Shown in pieces: positions 8,463-18,213 of a stretch of 64,000 bases of DNA (its first letter is position 1; the number at the start of each line of letters is the position of its first letter). Source of the stretch: Bremerella sp. P1 (GTDB taxonomy: Bacteria; Planctomycetota; Planctomycetia; Pirellulales; Pirellulaceae); contig NZ_CP118164.1 of NCBI RefSeq assembly GCF_028748185.1, positions 558,001-622,000 of the forward strand, written 5' to 3'. Under the pieces are notes generated by a model. That model did not search any database, was not told where the DNA came from, and worked only from the letters and a program-made list of their open reading frames with translations. The translations under genes and the position numbers were made by a program.

Positions 8463-9689
8463 TTAATACTTCACGCCTTTGAGGCGGGCGATTTCGGCGG
8501 CGTCTTTGTCTCCGCGACCTGACAGGCAGACCAAGACAACCTGATCCTTCGGCATCTTGGCAGCCAGTTCCATCGCCTTGGAAACCGCATGCGAAGATTC
8601 CAGTGCTGGCAGAATACCTTCGGCAGCGGCCAGTGCGTCGAAACCTTTCATCGCGTCATCGTCTTCGCAGCAGGTGTACTGGACGCGGCCGGTGGCCTTC
8701 CAGTAGCTGTGCTCGGGGCCAACGCCTGGGTAGTCCAAGCCTGCCGACATCGAATGGACATCGCACGTTTGGCCGTCTTCGTCCTGCATGACAAAGCTGT
8801 AGCTACCATGCAGCACGCCTGGCTCTCCGTAGGTCAGCGGCGATGCGTGTTCGCCGGCACTGGGGCCGCGTCCGCCAGCTTCAACGCCGATCAGCTCAAC
8901 GTCTTTGTCTTCCACAAACGGATAGAACATGCCAGCCGCATTGCTACCACCGCCGACACAGGCGACGACCTTGTGAGGCAATCGGCCCAGACGCTCGAGG
9001 CTTTGCGCGCGGGCTTCTTCGCCGATCACGGCTTGGAAGTCGCGGACGATACGTGGGAACGGATGAGGACCGACAACACTGCCCAGGATGTAATGGGTGT
9101 CTTCGACCGAAGCCATCCAATCTCGCATCGCTTCGTTGATCGCATCACGCAGCGTGCGGGAACCGGTCGTCACAGGACGCACTTCCGCGCCCAAAAGTTT
9201 CATGCTGAAGACGTTCGGAGCCTGGCGACGAATGTCTTCTTCGCCCATGTAAACAACACATGGGATGCCGAAGTGAGCACAGGCCGTTGCCGTAGCGACG
9301 CCGTGCTGGCCGGCACCTGTTTCGGCGATGACTCGCTTCTTGCCCATTCGCAAGGTCAGCAAAGCCTGTCCGAGCGTGTTATTGATTTTGTGAGCACCGG
9401 TGTGGTTGGTGTCTTCGCGCTTCAGCCAGATCTGAGCACCACCGACTTGCTCGCTCAGCCGCTTGGCATGATAGAAGGGGGACGGACGCCCGACGAAGTC
9501 CCGCAGCAGGACCTTCAGTTCTTCGAAGAAGGTCGGATCCTTGACGGCTTTTTCGTATTCAACCGTAAGCTGGTCGAGGGCCTGCGTTAGCGTTTCAGGG
9601 ACGTATCGCCCCCCGAACGGACCAAAGCGGCCAGCAGAATCTGGAACGTTACGACTGGCGGTACCTAGACTTTCCATCAGCGGATCCAT
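8463..9689 (-). CDS. trpB: Tryptophan synthase beta subunit
   Basis: The 408-residue PLP enzyme joins indole and serine to make tryptophan. The PLP lysine lies in [10 protein letters not shown] (about residue 102), the phosphate-binding loop is [12 protein letters not shown], and the allosteric/catalytic region [15 protein letters not shown] is intact. [14 protein letters not shown] and [16 protein letters not shown] are the usual TrpB1 signatures, so this is the canonical beta subunit rather than TrpB2. The ATG at 9689 has a second Met four codons in; both are plausible. It is the first gene of trpB-trpA; the other trp genes are not in this window. Confidence 0.97.
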   Translation of the reverse strand: MDPLMESLGTASRNVPDSAGRFGPFGGRYVPETLTQALDQLTVEYEKAVKDPTFFEELKVLLRDFVGRPSPFYHAKRLSEQVGGAQIWLKREDTNHTGAHKINNTLGQALLTLRMGKKRVIAETGAGQHGVATATACAHFGIPCVVYMGEEDIRRQAPNVFSMKLLGAEVRPVTTGSRTLRDAINEAMRDWMASVEDTHYILGSVVGPHPFPRIVRDFQAVIGEEARAQSLERLGRLPHKVVACVGGGSNAAGMFYPFVEDKDVELIGVEAGGRGPSAGEHASPLTYGEPGVLHGSYSFVMQDEDGQTCDVHSMSAGLDYPGVGPEHSYWKATGRVQYTCCEDDDAMKGFDALAAAEGILPALESSHAVSKAMELAAKMPKDQVVLVCLSGRGDKDAAEIARLKGVKY

Positions 9690-9846
9690 GTGTCACGATT
9701 TGGGGAATGACGTCGCAGCGGGATCGCTCCCATTATGCGACGCAGGTGCCTGCGTGATAAACCTTTGAGTATCCGGGCAACCTGTAAGGGGGTCAAGTGG
9801 ACGCGATAACCGCGATCGGGCTCGAAATTCAACGGAGATCAACTCA

Positions 9847-10686
9847 TTGCCGGAACTTCCTGAAGTCGAAACGATGCGTCGCGGCGTTTTAGGGCTGATT
9901 GGCGGGCGGATCGAGACCTTTGAAAAACTTCCTTGCGAGCGTCGTCCGATCGGCATTACCCCCACCGCGGGTGTGCTGAAAAAAAAGCTGGTTGGGCGGA
10001 AGGTCGAGCGGATCGATCGCCTCGGAAAGCGGGTTCTGCTAGTCCTGGACGACCAATCGCGGCTCATGTTCGAGCCCCGTATGACCGGGCTGGTGCTCAT
10101 TTCCGATCCCCCCACGCTCGATCATTTGCGTGTGCGGCTGACGTTCTCCGGCGTAAAGCATCCCGAGCTTTTGTACTGGGACCGCCGGGGACTGGGATCG
10201 GTTCGGTGGTTTTCGGCCGAGCAGTTTGAAAACGAATTCCACCAGGGGCGGCTCGGGCCGGATGCTTTGGATGTCGACGTGGCGACCTTCCGCGAGAAGT
10301 TTTCCACCACGCGTCAGCCGATTAAGGTCGCTTTGCTCGATCAACGCCGGATCGCTGGCATCGGCAATCTGTACGCGTCCGAGATACTGCATCTGGCGAA
10401 AGTCCACCCAGCCAAGCCGTGCAATCAGCTTTCTGCTCAGGCCTGGAAGCGGATTCATGCTTGCATGGTCGAAGTGCTGGAACTGGCCATTCGTTACGAA
10501 GGATCGACGTTGAACGACGGGACCTATCGCAACGCGTTGAATCAAAACGGCAGCTATCAGAACGAGCACCGCGTGTATGCCAAGGCCGGGGATGTGTGTC
10601 GTTCGTGCGGCAAGGCGGTCATTGTGCGGACGGTTCAAGCACAGCGTGCGACGTTCCATTGCCCCCGCTGCCAGAAGTCGAAATAG
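9847..10686 (+). CDS. mutM: Formamidopyrimidine-DNA glycosylase (Fpg), TTG start
   Basis: The 279-residue base-excision repair enzyme removes 8-oxoguanine and ring-opened purines and nicks the abasic site. The start is a TTG at 9847: it puts the catalytic Pro directly after the initiator (PELPEVETMRRG), as the mechanism requires, and a GGAG lies about nine bases upstream. Other landmarks are the catalytic Glu3, the Lys in RLGKRVLL, the helix-two-turn-helix IAGIGNLYASEIL and a C-terminal zinc finger with CRSCG and CPRCQ, including the Arg in QRATFHCPRC. Length is normal. It is divergent from trpB. Confidence 0.96.
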   Translation: MPELPEVETMRRGVLGLIGGRIETFEKLPCERRPIGITPTAGVLKKKLVGRKVERIDRLGKRVLLVLDDQSRLMFEPRMTGLVLISDPPTLDHLRVRLTFSGVKHPELLYWDRRGLGSVRWFSAEQFENEFHQGRLGPDALDVDVATFREKFSTTRQPIKVALLDQRRIAGIGNLYASEILHLAKVHPAKPCNQLSAQAWKRIHACMVEVLELAIRYEGSTLNDGTYRNALNQNGSYQNEHRVYAKAGDVCRSCGKAVIVRTVQAQRATFHCPRCQKSK

Positions 10687-10783
10687 GCAGAATCGACATT
10701 TCGATTGTTTTCTATGGGTCAGGTCTGTTAAAAATAGGGAAGTGCGCTCCTCATTTTTCCTCTCCCTTCCTGGAGGTCCTTCC

Positions 10784-11806
10784 ATGCCTAATCGTCTTCC
10801 TCTGGTTCCGCCCAATCGACGCGATTTTCTCCAAACGGCTGCCGCCACCACGGCAGGTCTCGCAATGGGTGGCACGTCGCTCTTTGCTGCGGATGAATCC
10901 GCGAAGAAAGATACGCCTGAGTCACTCGTCAAGGTTCTGTACGAATCGCTGAGCGACAAGCAGAAGAATGACATTACTTTCGATTGGGACCACGAGACGG
11001 TCTTCGAAGGGAAGCTGCGAACCCACGTCGAAAACAACTGGCATATCGTCGACCAAACGATCGCCGGCAATTATTACACCAAGGATCAACAGCATCTCAT
11101 TCGGCAAATCTTTGTCGGTATGGTCAATCCAGAGTGGGTCGAAAAGTTTGATCAACAGCTGAAAGACGATGCAGGCGGATTCGGCAAGCAACAGAACATC
11201 GCCATTTTCGGCAAGCCGGGCGAGGGCAAATTTGAATTGGTGATCACCGGTCGTCACATGACGATGCGATGCGATGGCAACTCGGCCGAACACGTCGCGT
11301 TTGGCGGACCTATCTTCTACGGTCACGCGGCCAAAGGTTTCAACGAAAAGCCTGGCCATCCTGGCAACGTCTTCTGGCATCAAGCCCTCGCCGCCAACAA
11401 GGTGTATGAAATCCTGGATGGCAAGCAGCAGGAGGTTGCGTTGGTGAAGAAGAGCCCGGTCGAACAGAAGAACGGGTTCCAAGGTCCCGAGGGCAAGTTC
11501 AGTGGCATCAAAGTCGGTGACCTTTCCGACGACCAGAAGGAAGCCGTGCAAAACGTACTGAAGCTGTTGATCGAGCCATACCGTCAAAGCGATCAAGACG
11601 AAGTGGTTGCCTGCTTGAACAAGTACGGCGGTCTCGATGCGTGCCACCTGTCGTTCTACGAAGACTCCGACGTGGGCAAAGACAAGGTGTGGGACAACTG
11701 GCGTCTGGAAGGGCCTAGCTTCGTCTGGTACTTCCGTGGCAAGCCGCATGTTCACTGCTGGGTGAACGTGGCCGACTCGCACAAAGTTCCTTTCAACGCT
11801 GCCTAA
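10784..11806 (+). CDS. Tat-exported DUF3500-like protein
   Basis: The start is set at ATG 10784, preceded by GGAGG at 10772-10776; the open frame extends further upstream but overlaps mutM. The 340-residue product begins with a twin-arginine signal (NRRDFLQTAAATTAGLAMGG) and an Ala-rich cleavage region. The mature part has the layout of DUF3500 proteins: a segment like FGKPGEGKFELVITGRHMT, where the family reads FGxPG...W...GHH, then GGPIFYGHA and a conserved C-terminal WYFRGKPHVHCWVNV. Assignment is by resemblance only, and function is unknown. It is followed 13 bp later by the DUF1570 protein, so the two are probably cotranscribed and both act outside the cytoplasm. Confidence 0.78.
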   Translation: MPNRLPLVPPNRRDFLQTAAATTAGLAMGGTSLFAADESAKKDTPESLVKVLYESLSDKQKNDITFDWDHETVFEGKLRTHVENNWHIVDQTIAGNYYTKDQQHLIRQIFVGMVNPEWVEKFDQQLKDDAGGFGKQQNIAIFGKPGEGKFELVITGRHMTMRCDGNSAEHVAFGGPIFYGHAAKGFNEKPGHPGNVFWHQALAANKVYEILDGKQQEVALVKKSPVEQKNGFQGPEGKFSGIKVGDLSDDQKEAVQNVLKLLIEPYRQSDQDEVVACLNKYGGLDACHLSFYEDSDVGKDKVWDNWRLEGPSFVWYFRGKPHVHCWVNVADSHKVPFNAA

Positions 11807-11819
11807 TCGAGGGCTGTTT

Positions 11820-13220
11820 GTGACGTCCGTTGCGAGAATAGCTGGGCTAACTTTGGCGGCAATGTCGTTGATGGCATTGCCGCTGTGGGCTCAGCCGAAA
11901 GACCCCCTTCGCAATCAGTCGACCGACCGTCTTGTGCTAAAAGACGGTACGGAGCTGCGGGGCATGCTACTTGAGGAATCACCTCGCGGACTCGAGTTTC
12001 TCGAGATCAATCGCCCGCCTGGCAAGCCGATGTTCGCCGTGATTCACACAATCAATGCGAACAAAAAGAAAGGTCTCGAAAAGGTCAGCGGCGACGATCG
12101 CAAGCGTCTGGAGAAGCTCGCCGATCGGCTCAGGAACCACACGCAAATCCGAGCAGCCGAGAAAGACTCGCTGACACTCAAGCGAACCAAGTCCGCGATT
12201 CTCGAAACCGATCAGGCATGGCAGTACGAAGGGGATCGCTTCGTCTTGATCAGCCCCCTGAACGAAGACATGACGCGAACATTCGCTGTTCGTGTCGATC
12301 AGATCTTTCAAGCCTTTGAACATTGGCTGCCCCCCAAGCAGAAACCCAACAGCCCGATCCAGATTGTGCTGTTCCATTCAATCGGCAGCTACTCAGCCTA
12401 CTTGAAGAAGATTGGCTTGCAGATCGACAACCCGGCGGTTTACGTACCGCATACCAACCAGGTTCTGATTGGCTCGGACCTTGGCTCGTTTCTCGACCGC
12501 CTGGAAGTGGCTCGAGCCGGGCACGAGGCCATCCTGGCGCAATGGACCGAGCAAGAGAAAAAGCTGCCGGAGGACCTGAACCAGTTGGCCAAGCGATTGA
12601 AAGAGGCTGGCTGGGCGCCCGATGCGGTGGTCACCGAAGTTCAGACGCGGCGCGAAGCATGGCAGCGTGACTTCAAGAAGACGCTGGGGCAAGTCCAGGT
12701 GATCGATCGCCGCAATCAAGCGACGCTCGACACAATGATGAACCAGGCCACCCAGCATTTGTGCCACGAATCGTTTCATGCCTACGTCGAAAACTACCTC
12801 TATCCGCAAGGCGAGTACGAGGTACCGATCTGGCTGAACGAAGGCCTGGCGCAGTTGTTCGAGCACGCTCAGTTCGAGAACGGCACGTTCCGCATCGACC
12901 TGCCGCCGCAGGAGATTCTGGCCAGCTTAAAGGACCGGCTGGAGCGCGATCACGGGATGAGCCTGCAACGGATCCTGCAAACCGAAGCAGGCAGCTTTAT
13001 CCTGTTCGAGAACCTGCATGAAGGCCGGCTCGACTATGACGTGGCGTGGGGCTTGGCCTGGTACCTGGTGTTTCAAAAGCAACTCTTCGCGCCGGGAAGC
13101 CTCGACCGCTACGTCCATCGGCGCAATCAGCCAGCCCCCACCGTGGAAGAAACCTTCGGCGAGAGCGTGTCTCGCGTTCAGGCCGAGTGGGTCGCTTTTA
13201 TCCGCCAGCTGGAATCGTGA
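11820..13220 (+). CDS. Secreted DUF1570 gluzincin-like protein
   Basis: The 466-residue product starts at GTG 11820 and has a signal peptide ending around PLWAQ. A coiled, charged middle region (about 215-290) precedes a metallopeptidase-like core: HESFHAYVENYL at about residue 315 gives the HExxH zinc motif, and WLNEGLAQLFEHAQ about 23 residues later supplies the third ligand Glu of a gluzincin. This is the DUF1570 arrangement common in planctomycetes. Proteolytic activity is likely from the motifs but not established. It lies 13 bp behind the Tat-exported gene and ends 6 bp from the convergent glnD stop. Confidence 0.85.
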   Translation: MTSVARIAGLTLAAMSLMALPLWAQPKDPLRNQSTDRLVLKDGTELRGMLLEESPRGLEFLEINRPPGKPMFAVIHTINANKKKGLEKVSGDDRKRLEKLADRLRNHTQIRAAEKDSLTLKRTKSAILETDQAWQYEGDRFVLISPLNEDMTRTFAVRVDQIFQAFEHWLPPKQKPNSPIQIVLFHSIGSYSAYLKKIGLQIDNPAVYVPHTNQVLIGSDLGSFLDRLEVARAGHEAILAQWTEQEKKLPEDLNQLAKRLKEAGWAPDAVVTEVQTRREAWQRDFKKTLGQVQVIDRRNQATLDTMMNQATQHLCHESFHAYVENYLYPQGEYEVPIWLNEGLAQLFEHAQFENGTFRIDLPPQEILASLKDRLERDHGMSLQRILQTEAGSFILFENLHEGRLDYDVAWGLAWYLVFQKQLFAPGSLDRYVHRRNQPAPTVEETFGESVSRVQAEWVAFIRQLES

Positions 13221-13226
13221 CCGGCC

Positions 13227-15863
13227 CTACGATGCCTGCTCGACGAGGGCTTCGCCCAAGGTGCGTTTGATCGCCTCGAGTCGCTCTTCGTCGAAGATCT
13301 TCTTGCCATCCGAATCGGTAACGTAAAACACGTCAACGACCTGATCCAAGTGCGTCGTGATCCGGGCCACGTGAACGCTCAGGTCGATATCGTAGAGCAT
13401 TCGTGAAATCAGGTAGAGCAGTCCCTGGCGGTCCTGCGTAAAGACCTCGACGATCGTAAACTGATCGGACGTCTCGTTGTCGATTTTGATTTCCGTAGGA
13501 ATCGGAATCGCTTCTTCTGCCAGCCGCTGAACGCGCGAGGTCCACGTCGATGTGAACGTCGGGGCTTTCTCCTCCGAGGCCGTCAGGTATTTACGAATGC
13601 GTTGGCAAATATCCTCCATCCGCTCAGGCGGCGACTGGCCATCGTGATCTTGGTCTTGCACGAAGTACCGGTCGAGAACCAGCCCATCGGCGAGCGTGTT
13701 GATCTCGGCGGCGAGAATCGTCATCCGCTGGCTGGTCACTGCGGCGGTCAGGCGATGGAAGACACCTTGCATCAGGGCTTCCCGCGTACCGATCGTAATC
13801 TCTAGCACGCCGCGATCTTCGCGGTACTGACACGCGACCATCGGCGAGTCGTCCTTCATCGCGTGCAGCTGTTCCAAGTCGCGAACAATCTGCGTGGCGG
13901 GCGTTTCCTGGAGGAAGCCTTCAGGCAACGAATCGATCACGTGGCGGTACCACTCTTCGTTTTCGTGGCCGCGAACCAGCGATGCCAGTCGATCGAGTTT
14001 CTTACGCCGCTGGGCAACCGTATCGACCGTGTCGTCCCCGCCCAGGTTCTGCATCGAACGTCGATAAAGATCGGTGAGGACTCGCACTTTCCAGTCGTTA
14101 AGCGTGCCGGGGCCGACGCCAGCGAAGTCAGCACACGTCAGCACGAACAGCATCCGCATTCGCTCGGCCGGACCGTTCTCCATGGCGAAGCTCAGCACCA
14201 ACTGTTCATCGGAAGTGTCGCGACGAAACGCCAGGTGCGACATGGTCAGGTGATGCAGCACCAGGTGCACGAGCGTCTCTTTGTCCTGTGGAGACAACCA
14301 GAGCCGATCGGCAACTTCCGCAGCGATGCGAGCCCCTACGATGCTGTGATCTTCGGAAAACCCTTTCCCCAGATCGTGAATCAGCAGGGCCAGGTGCAGT
14401 AGCCACTTTTTCTTGATCTTCATGTACACCGCCCCCAGCGTATCGTCCCGCTCGAGGAACTGGGTGGCACACTCGACCGTCTTAATGCAATGGGCGTCGA
14501 CGGTGTACTTGTGATACTGATTGAACTGCAACAGGCACCGGGCGTGAGCCATGCCGGGGACAATCTTTTCCAACAGCCGCAATTCATGCAATCGACGCAG
14601 CAGTTCACCCAGTCGACCAGGCTCGGACAAGAACGTCAAAAACGCCTTGCGAGTCGCTTCGGTCATTTCGATTTCGCCTTGACCCTGCATCTTGCTGCGG
14701 ATCACTTCCCAGGTCGGGTGATCGATCTGACGGTTAAACCGACTGGCCGCAATCATCAGCTCCAAGACCTGGTCAATCTGACCAGCGCGGTGCTGCTTCC
14801 ATCGCTTCGACGTACTGATGCGATAAGGCCCCACATGAAAATCACGATCGACACGGCGGGTCATGATCGGGCCGAAGATCGTCGTGATGGGGGACTGAGG
14901 TCGGATCGAGGCGATGAAGTGCCGGGCCGCGTCGCGGACGCCACCGGTCTGCTCGAAGTAGGTCTGCATGAACTGCTCGACCGGCAACAGCCCATCGGTT
15001 CCTTTGAATCCATACAACTCGGCAATGCGAATCTGCTCGGCGCGATCGAGCAAGTCAGACGACTTGCCGGCATGGAAGTGCAGTTCGTTTCTCAGTCGCA
15101 AAAGATACTCACGGGCGTCTCGCAGTATCTTGCGATCGCGGTCTGAGATCGCACCGATGCGATTGAGTGCGTCCATATCATTTTCGCCAAACTTGGCGAA
15201 GCCGAGCCAACGCACCATCTGGATTCCACGCAAAGCTCCACTCGAGCGTTTAATGTTCGGCTCGAGCAGGTGGACGATCTCGCCATACTGGGCGCGTTCT
15301 TCGTCTCGCGACGCCATGATCGCGTGATAGAGTCTCCGGAAGTGAAGCTTTCCCTTTCGACGAAAGGGCTCGGCAAAGTCGCGGAACAGTCCGACACTAC
15401 CAGCGAGGAAGCGATTCTCGGCCAGCGAAGTGAAGATCGTTGCATCGGAAAGTGCCGCCGAGATCGCCTGCTTCGGCGTTCTCAGACTATGTCCCAAAAT
15501 CAGCCCTACGTCGAACACGTCTTGCTGCAGCCGCTTGGTGAACTGTATCGCCGGTTCGCGAAAGGTTGGCGAGTGCATGATCATCAAGTCGATGTCGGAG
15601 TACGGAGCCGTGTCACGTCGTCCATAACCACCATGCGGAACGATCGTGATGTTGCTCAATACGCGCTCGGAGGTGAACCCCGGCACGTCTTCCGCTGCGG
15701 CGTTGACCAGTTCCAAAAGGATGGCATCGAAGCAATCGGTGATTTGCGCGCATAACTGAACACCAGGCGTACCGGCCTGATGCTGGCGTTTGAGTTTTTC
15801 TCGGTCCGCTGCGAGCTTCTGTTTTGCTGCGATAACCGATTCACGAAGGCGCAGTGCTGCCAT
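13227..15863 (-). CDS. glnD: Bifunctional PII uridylyltransferase/uridylyl-removing enzyme
   Basis: GlnD senses glutamine and adds or removes UMP on Tyr51 of PII. The frame can begin at a TTG at 15887, but ATG 15863 (MAALRLRES) is chosen because the TTG sits right at the T-tract of a terminator. The 878-residue product has the nucleotidyltransferase motif HGGYGRRDTAPYSDIDLMI (about residue 90), an HD domain (VDAHCIKTVE and LLIHDLGKGF, around 450-510) for UMP removal, and two C-terminal ACT domains (ITIGTREALMQGVFHRLTAA and EVFTQDRQGLLYLISRMLYD) that bind glutamine. Length matches the family. It follows amtB-glnB on the same strand but is separated from glnB by an intrinsic terminator. Confidence 0.96.
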   Translation of the reverse strand: MAALRLRESVIAAKQKLAADREKLKRQHQAGTPGVQLCAQITDCFDAILLELVNAAAEDVPGFTSERVLSNITIVPHGGYGRRDTAPYSDIDLMIMHSPTFREPAIQFTKRLQQDVFDVGLILGHSLRTPKQAISAALSDATIFTSLAENRFLAGSVGLFRDFAEPFRRKGKLHFRRLYHAIMASRDEERAQYGEIVHLLEPNIKRSSGALRGIQMVRWLGFAKFGENDMDALNRIGAISDRDRKILRDAREYLLRLRNELHFHAGKSSDLLDRAEQIRIAELYGFKGTDGLLPVEQFMQTYFEQTGGVRDAARHFIASIRPQSPITTIFGPIMTRRVDRDFHVGPYRISTSKRWKQHRAGQIDQVLELMIAASRFNRQIDHPTWEVIRSKMQGQGEIEMTEATRKAFLTFLSEPGRLGELLRRLHELRLLEKIVPGMAHARCLLQFNQYHKYTVDAHCIKTVECATQFLERDDTLGAVYMKIKKKWLLHLALLIHDLGKGFSEDHSIVGARIAAEVADRLWLSPQDKETLVHLVLHHLTMSHLAFRRDTSDEQLVLSFAMENGPAERMRMLFVLTCADFAGVGPGTLNDWKVRVLTDLYRRSMQNLGGDDTVDTVAQRRKKLDRLASLVRGHENEEWYRHVIDSLPEGFLQETPATQIVRDLEQLHAMKDDSPMVACQYREDRGVLEITIGTREALMQGVFHRLTAAVTSQRMTILAAEINTLADGLVLDRYFVQDQDHDGQSPPERMEDICQRIRKYLTASEEKAPTFTSTWTSRVQRLAEEAIPIPTEIKIDNETSDQFTIVEVFTQDRQGLLYLISRMLYDIDLSVHVARITTHLDQVVDVFYVTDSDGKKIFDEERLEAIKRTLGEALVEQAS

Positions 15864-15887
15864 GGAATGCTTCGCCTGTCTCTTCAA

Positions 15888-15925
15888 GTAAAAAAACGGC
15901 GCCGACTCAACTCGGTGGCGCCGTT
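15888..15925 (-). terminator. Intrinsic terminator between glnB and glnD
   Basis: On the minus strand the sequence reads AACGGCGCC (15925-15917), a 13-nt loop region, GGCGCCGTT (15903-15895), then a run of seven T (15894-15888). The nine-base perfect GC-rich stem plus T-tract is a textbook rho-independent terminator. It would end the amtB-glnB transcript immediately before glnD, so glnD depends on read-through or on its own promoter. Confidence 0.85.
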
Positions 15926-15961
15926 CCTAGTTTAGTCCAATTAGTTATCCGTGCCGGTCAT

Positions 15962-16321
<360 letters not shown>

Positions 16322-16404
16322 TTAGTTCTGTTCGATGGACCGAGCCAGTCACGCCTGGCCCGGTCGTAAAATATGAAAATGCATCGCCCTGATGGCGTGC
16401 GACG

Positions 16405-17880
16405 TTAGCTGAAGATGTAGCCTTCTTCCCCGTGTTCGGAGATATCCAGACCACGGATTTCGCTTTCCTGGGTCACTCGCAGGCCGATGACAATATCAAT
16501 CAGCTTCAGCAAGATCACGGTAGCCACCACCGAAAAGGCGATCGTTACCAACACGGCAACCACCTGGCCGATGACAAGCGAAACACCGCCCCCTTCGTAC
16601 AAGCCGATCGGTTCGCCACCGGTCAAGTCGCCACAAACGTGACGCGAAGCAAAGACACCGGTGAGCACGGCTCCCAAGGTTCCACCAACGCCGTGAACGC
16701 CAAACGCGTCCAGCGAGTCGTCGTAGCCCATGCTTTGTTTCAGCACAGCACATGCGTAGTAGCAAACAATCCCTGCGGCGGCTCCCATGGCCAGTGCGGG
16801 CATCGGCAAAACGAAGCCAGCGGCCGGGGTAATACAAACCAGACCGGCAACCGCACCCGAAGCACATCCGAGCACGCTCGGCTTGCCACGCAGGATCCAT
16901 TCCATCAGCGACCAAGCCACCGCACCGGCAGCAGCCGAGAAGTGCGTGACGGCAAATGCGTTCGAGGCCAGGCCATTCGCGGCACCAGCACTACCGGCAT
17001 TGAAGCCAAACCAACCGACCCACAGCATGGCGGCACCTAGCGTGGTGTAGGTCAAGTTGTGCGGACGCATGTCGTCGTGGCCAAAGCCCAAACGCTTTCC
17101 AACAAAGATCGCACAAACCAACGCCGAGATCCCGGAGCTGATATGCACCACGGTACCACCAGCAAAGTCCAGCGCGCCACCGGCCAGCGAATCGGCTTCT
17201 CCGTAGGCGAGAATCCCGCCGTCCCACACCCAGTGACAAAGCGGGCAGTAGACCAGCGTTCCCCACAGGACCGAGAAGACCGCCATCGCCGAGAACTTCA
17301 TCCGTTCGGCAAACGCACCGCAGATCAGTGCCGGAGTGATGATAAAGAACATCCCTTGGAACAACATGAACGTGTATTCCGGAATGGTTCCGTGCATCGG
17401 AGTAACCGGCTCGCCCAGTTCGGCATCCCAGGCCGGTTGGACGTTGTTCATAAACAGAAACTCAAGATCGCCGAAATAGGGATTCGAGCCACCGAAGCAA
17501 AGGGTGTACCCCCACAGGCTCCAGACGACCGTCATCAGGCCCATCAGGAAGAGACACTGCATCATCACGCCCAAGACATTCTTTTTGCGAACCAAGCCGC
17601 TGTAGAACATCGCCAGACCAGGGGCGGTCATGAATAGAACCAGCGCACTGGAAGTCAGCATCCAGGCATTGTCGCCGGTATCGAGCCCAGGGGTCTCTTC
17701 TTCAGGGACCTCCACTTCGCCAGCGTTGCCGGCTTCGACCGGGACGTTCTTCTCTTCAGCCGGCGGTTGCTCGTTCGTCTCAGGAGCGAGTTGGGCCGCC
17801 AACGGCTGACATAGGATGAGTCCGACTAACATAGTGATCAGCGCGCAAGCCGATCGTCCTCGAAGGAAATACGTGCGCAT
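16405..17880 (-). CDS. amtB: Ammonium transporter, bacterial AmtB type, with acidic N-terminal extension
   Basis: The 491-residue product has a signal peptide (ACALITMLVGLILCQPLAAQ), an acidic Pro/Glu linker of about 40 residues, then the Amt core of eleven membrane helices. The core opens with the standard LDTGDNAWMLTSSALVLFMT. The pore histidines are in GTVVHISSGISALV and DAFGVHGVGGTLG; the C-terminal tail EIRGLDISEHGEEGYIF carries the PII-contact region. GGAG is six bases before the ATG. It is the first gene of amtB-glnB. I found no sigma-54 type promoter in the 230 bp upstream, unlike the second amt gene. The linker before the channel is longer than in E. coli AmtB. Confidence 0.95.
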   Translation of the reverse strand: MRTYFLRGRSACALITMLVGLILCQPLAAQLAPETNEQPPAEEKNVPVEAGNAGEVEVPEEETPGLDTGDNAWMLTSSALVLFMTAPGLAMFYSGLVRKKNVLGVMMQCLFLMGLMTVVWSLWGYTLCFGGSNPYFGDLEFLFMNNVQPAWDAELGEPVTPMHGTIPEYTFMLFQGMFFIITPALICGAFAERMKFSAMAVFSVLWGTLVYCPLCHWVWDGGILAYGEADSLAGGALDFAGGTVVHISSGISALVCAIFVGKRLGFGHDDMRPHNLTYTTLGAAMLWVGWFGFNAGSAGAANGLASNAFAVTHFSAAAGAVAWSLMEWILRGKPSVLGCASGAVAGLVCITPAAGFVLPMPALAMGAAAGIVCYYACAVLKQSMGYDDSLDAFGVHGVGGTLGAVLTGVFASRHVCGDLTGGEPIGLYEGGGVSLVIGQVVAVLVTIAFSVVATVILLKLIDIVIGLRVTQESEIRGLDISEHGEEGYIFS

Positions 17881-18213
17881 GAATCTCCACCTCGAAAAAA
17901 GGATTTACCAGATTGTGAGTACTACGCGCGCCGCCTGATGATTTGCCTGGATCATCGCGCTCGTGGTGCTCTGCGATCCCGCCACTGGTCCGGGAGAGAC
18001 GTCCCAGTGTCTTGCCTGATGCGGAAGTTGCACAAAGTCAGTACAAAAAATAGGGGTCGACGGGCTCCGCGTAAAGTAGATAACTCCAGTTCTCGTAACT
18101 TTTTTCGGTAGGAGATGACGCATCAAGACCGGACGGAGGGTGGCAAGCTGCCTATAATGGACGAAAACCCTTCCGCGTTTGTCGTTTGCCTACCACATCT
18201 GGGAGCCGCCTCG
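17881..18213. other. Divergent intergenic region between amtB and the propeller gene
   Basis: This 333-bp gap must hold the promoters of amtB (leftward) and the TolB-like gene (rightward). I searched both strands for a TGGCAC-N5-TTGC element and found none with correct GG/GC spacing. A longer reading of the rightward gene starts at 18115, but the signal peptide and ribosome-binding site favour 18214. Nothing else is recognised. Confidence 0.5.

Noticed and set aside
8589-9590. 333-codon plus-strand open frame opposite trpB
   Set aside because: Antisense shadow of trpB with no recognisable domain.
17881-18113. Sigma-54 promoter for amtB1
   Set aside because: Both strands were read for GG-N10-GC with TGGCAC-like context; no match was found.
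18115-18213. Longer start (GGTGGCAAG region) for the TolB-like gene at 18115
   Set aside because: It would place 33 residues before a clear signal peptide, and GGGAG sits correctly before 18214.
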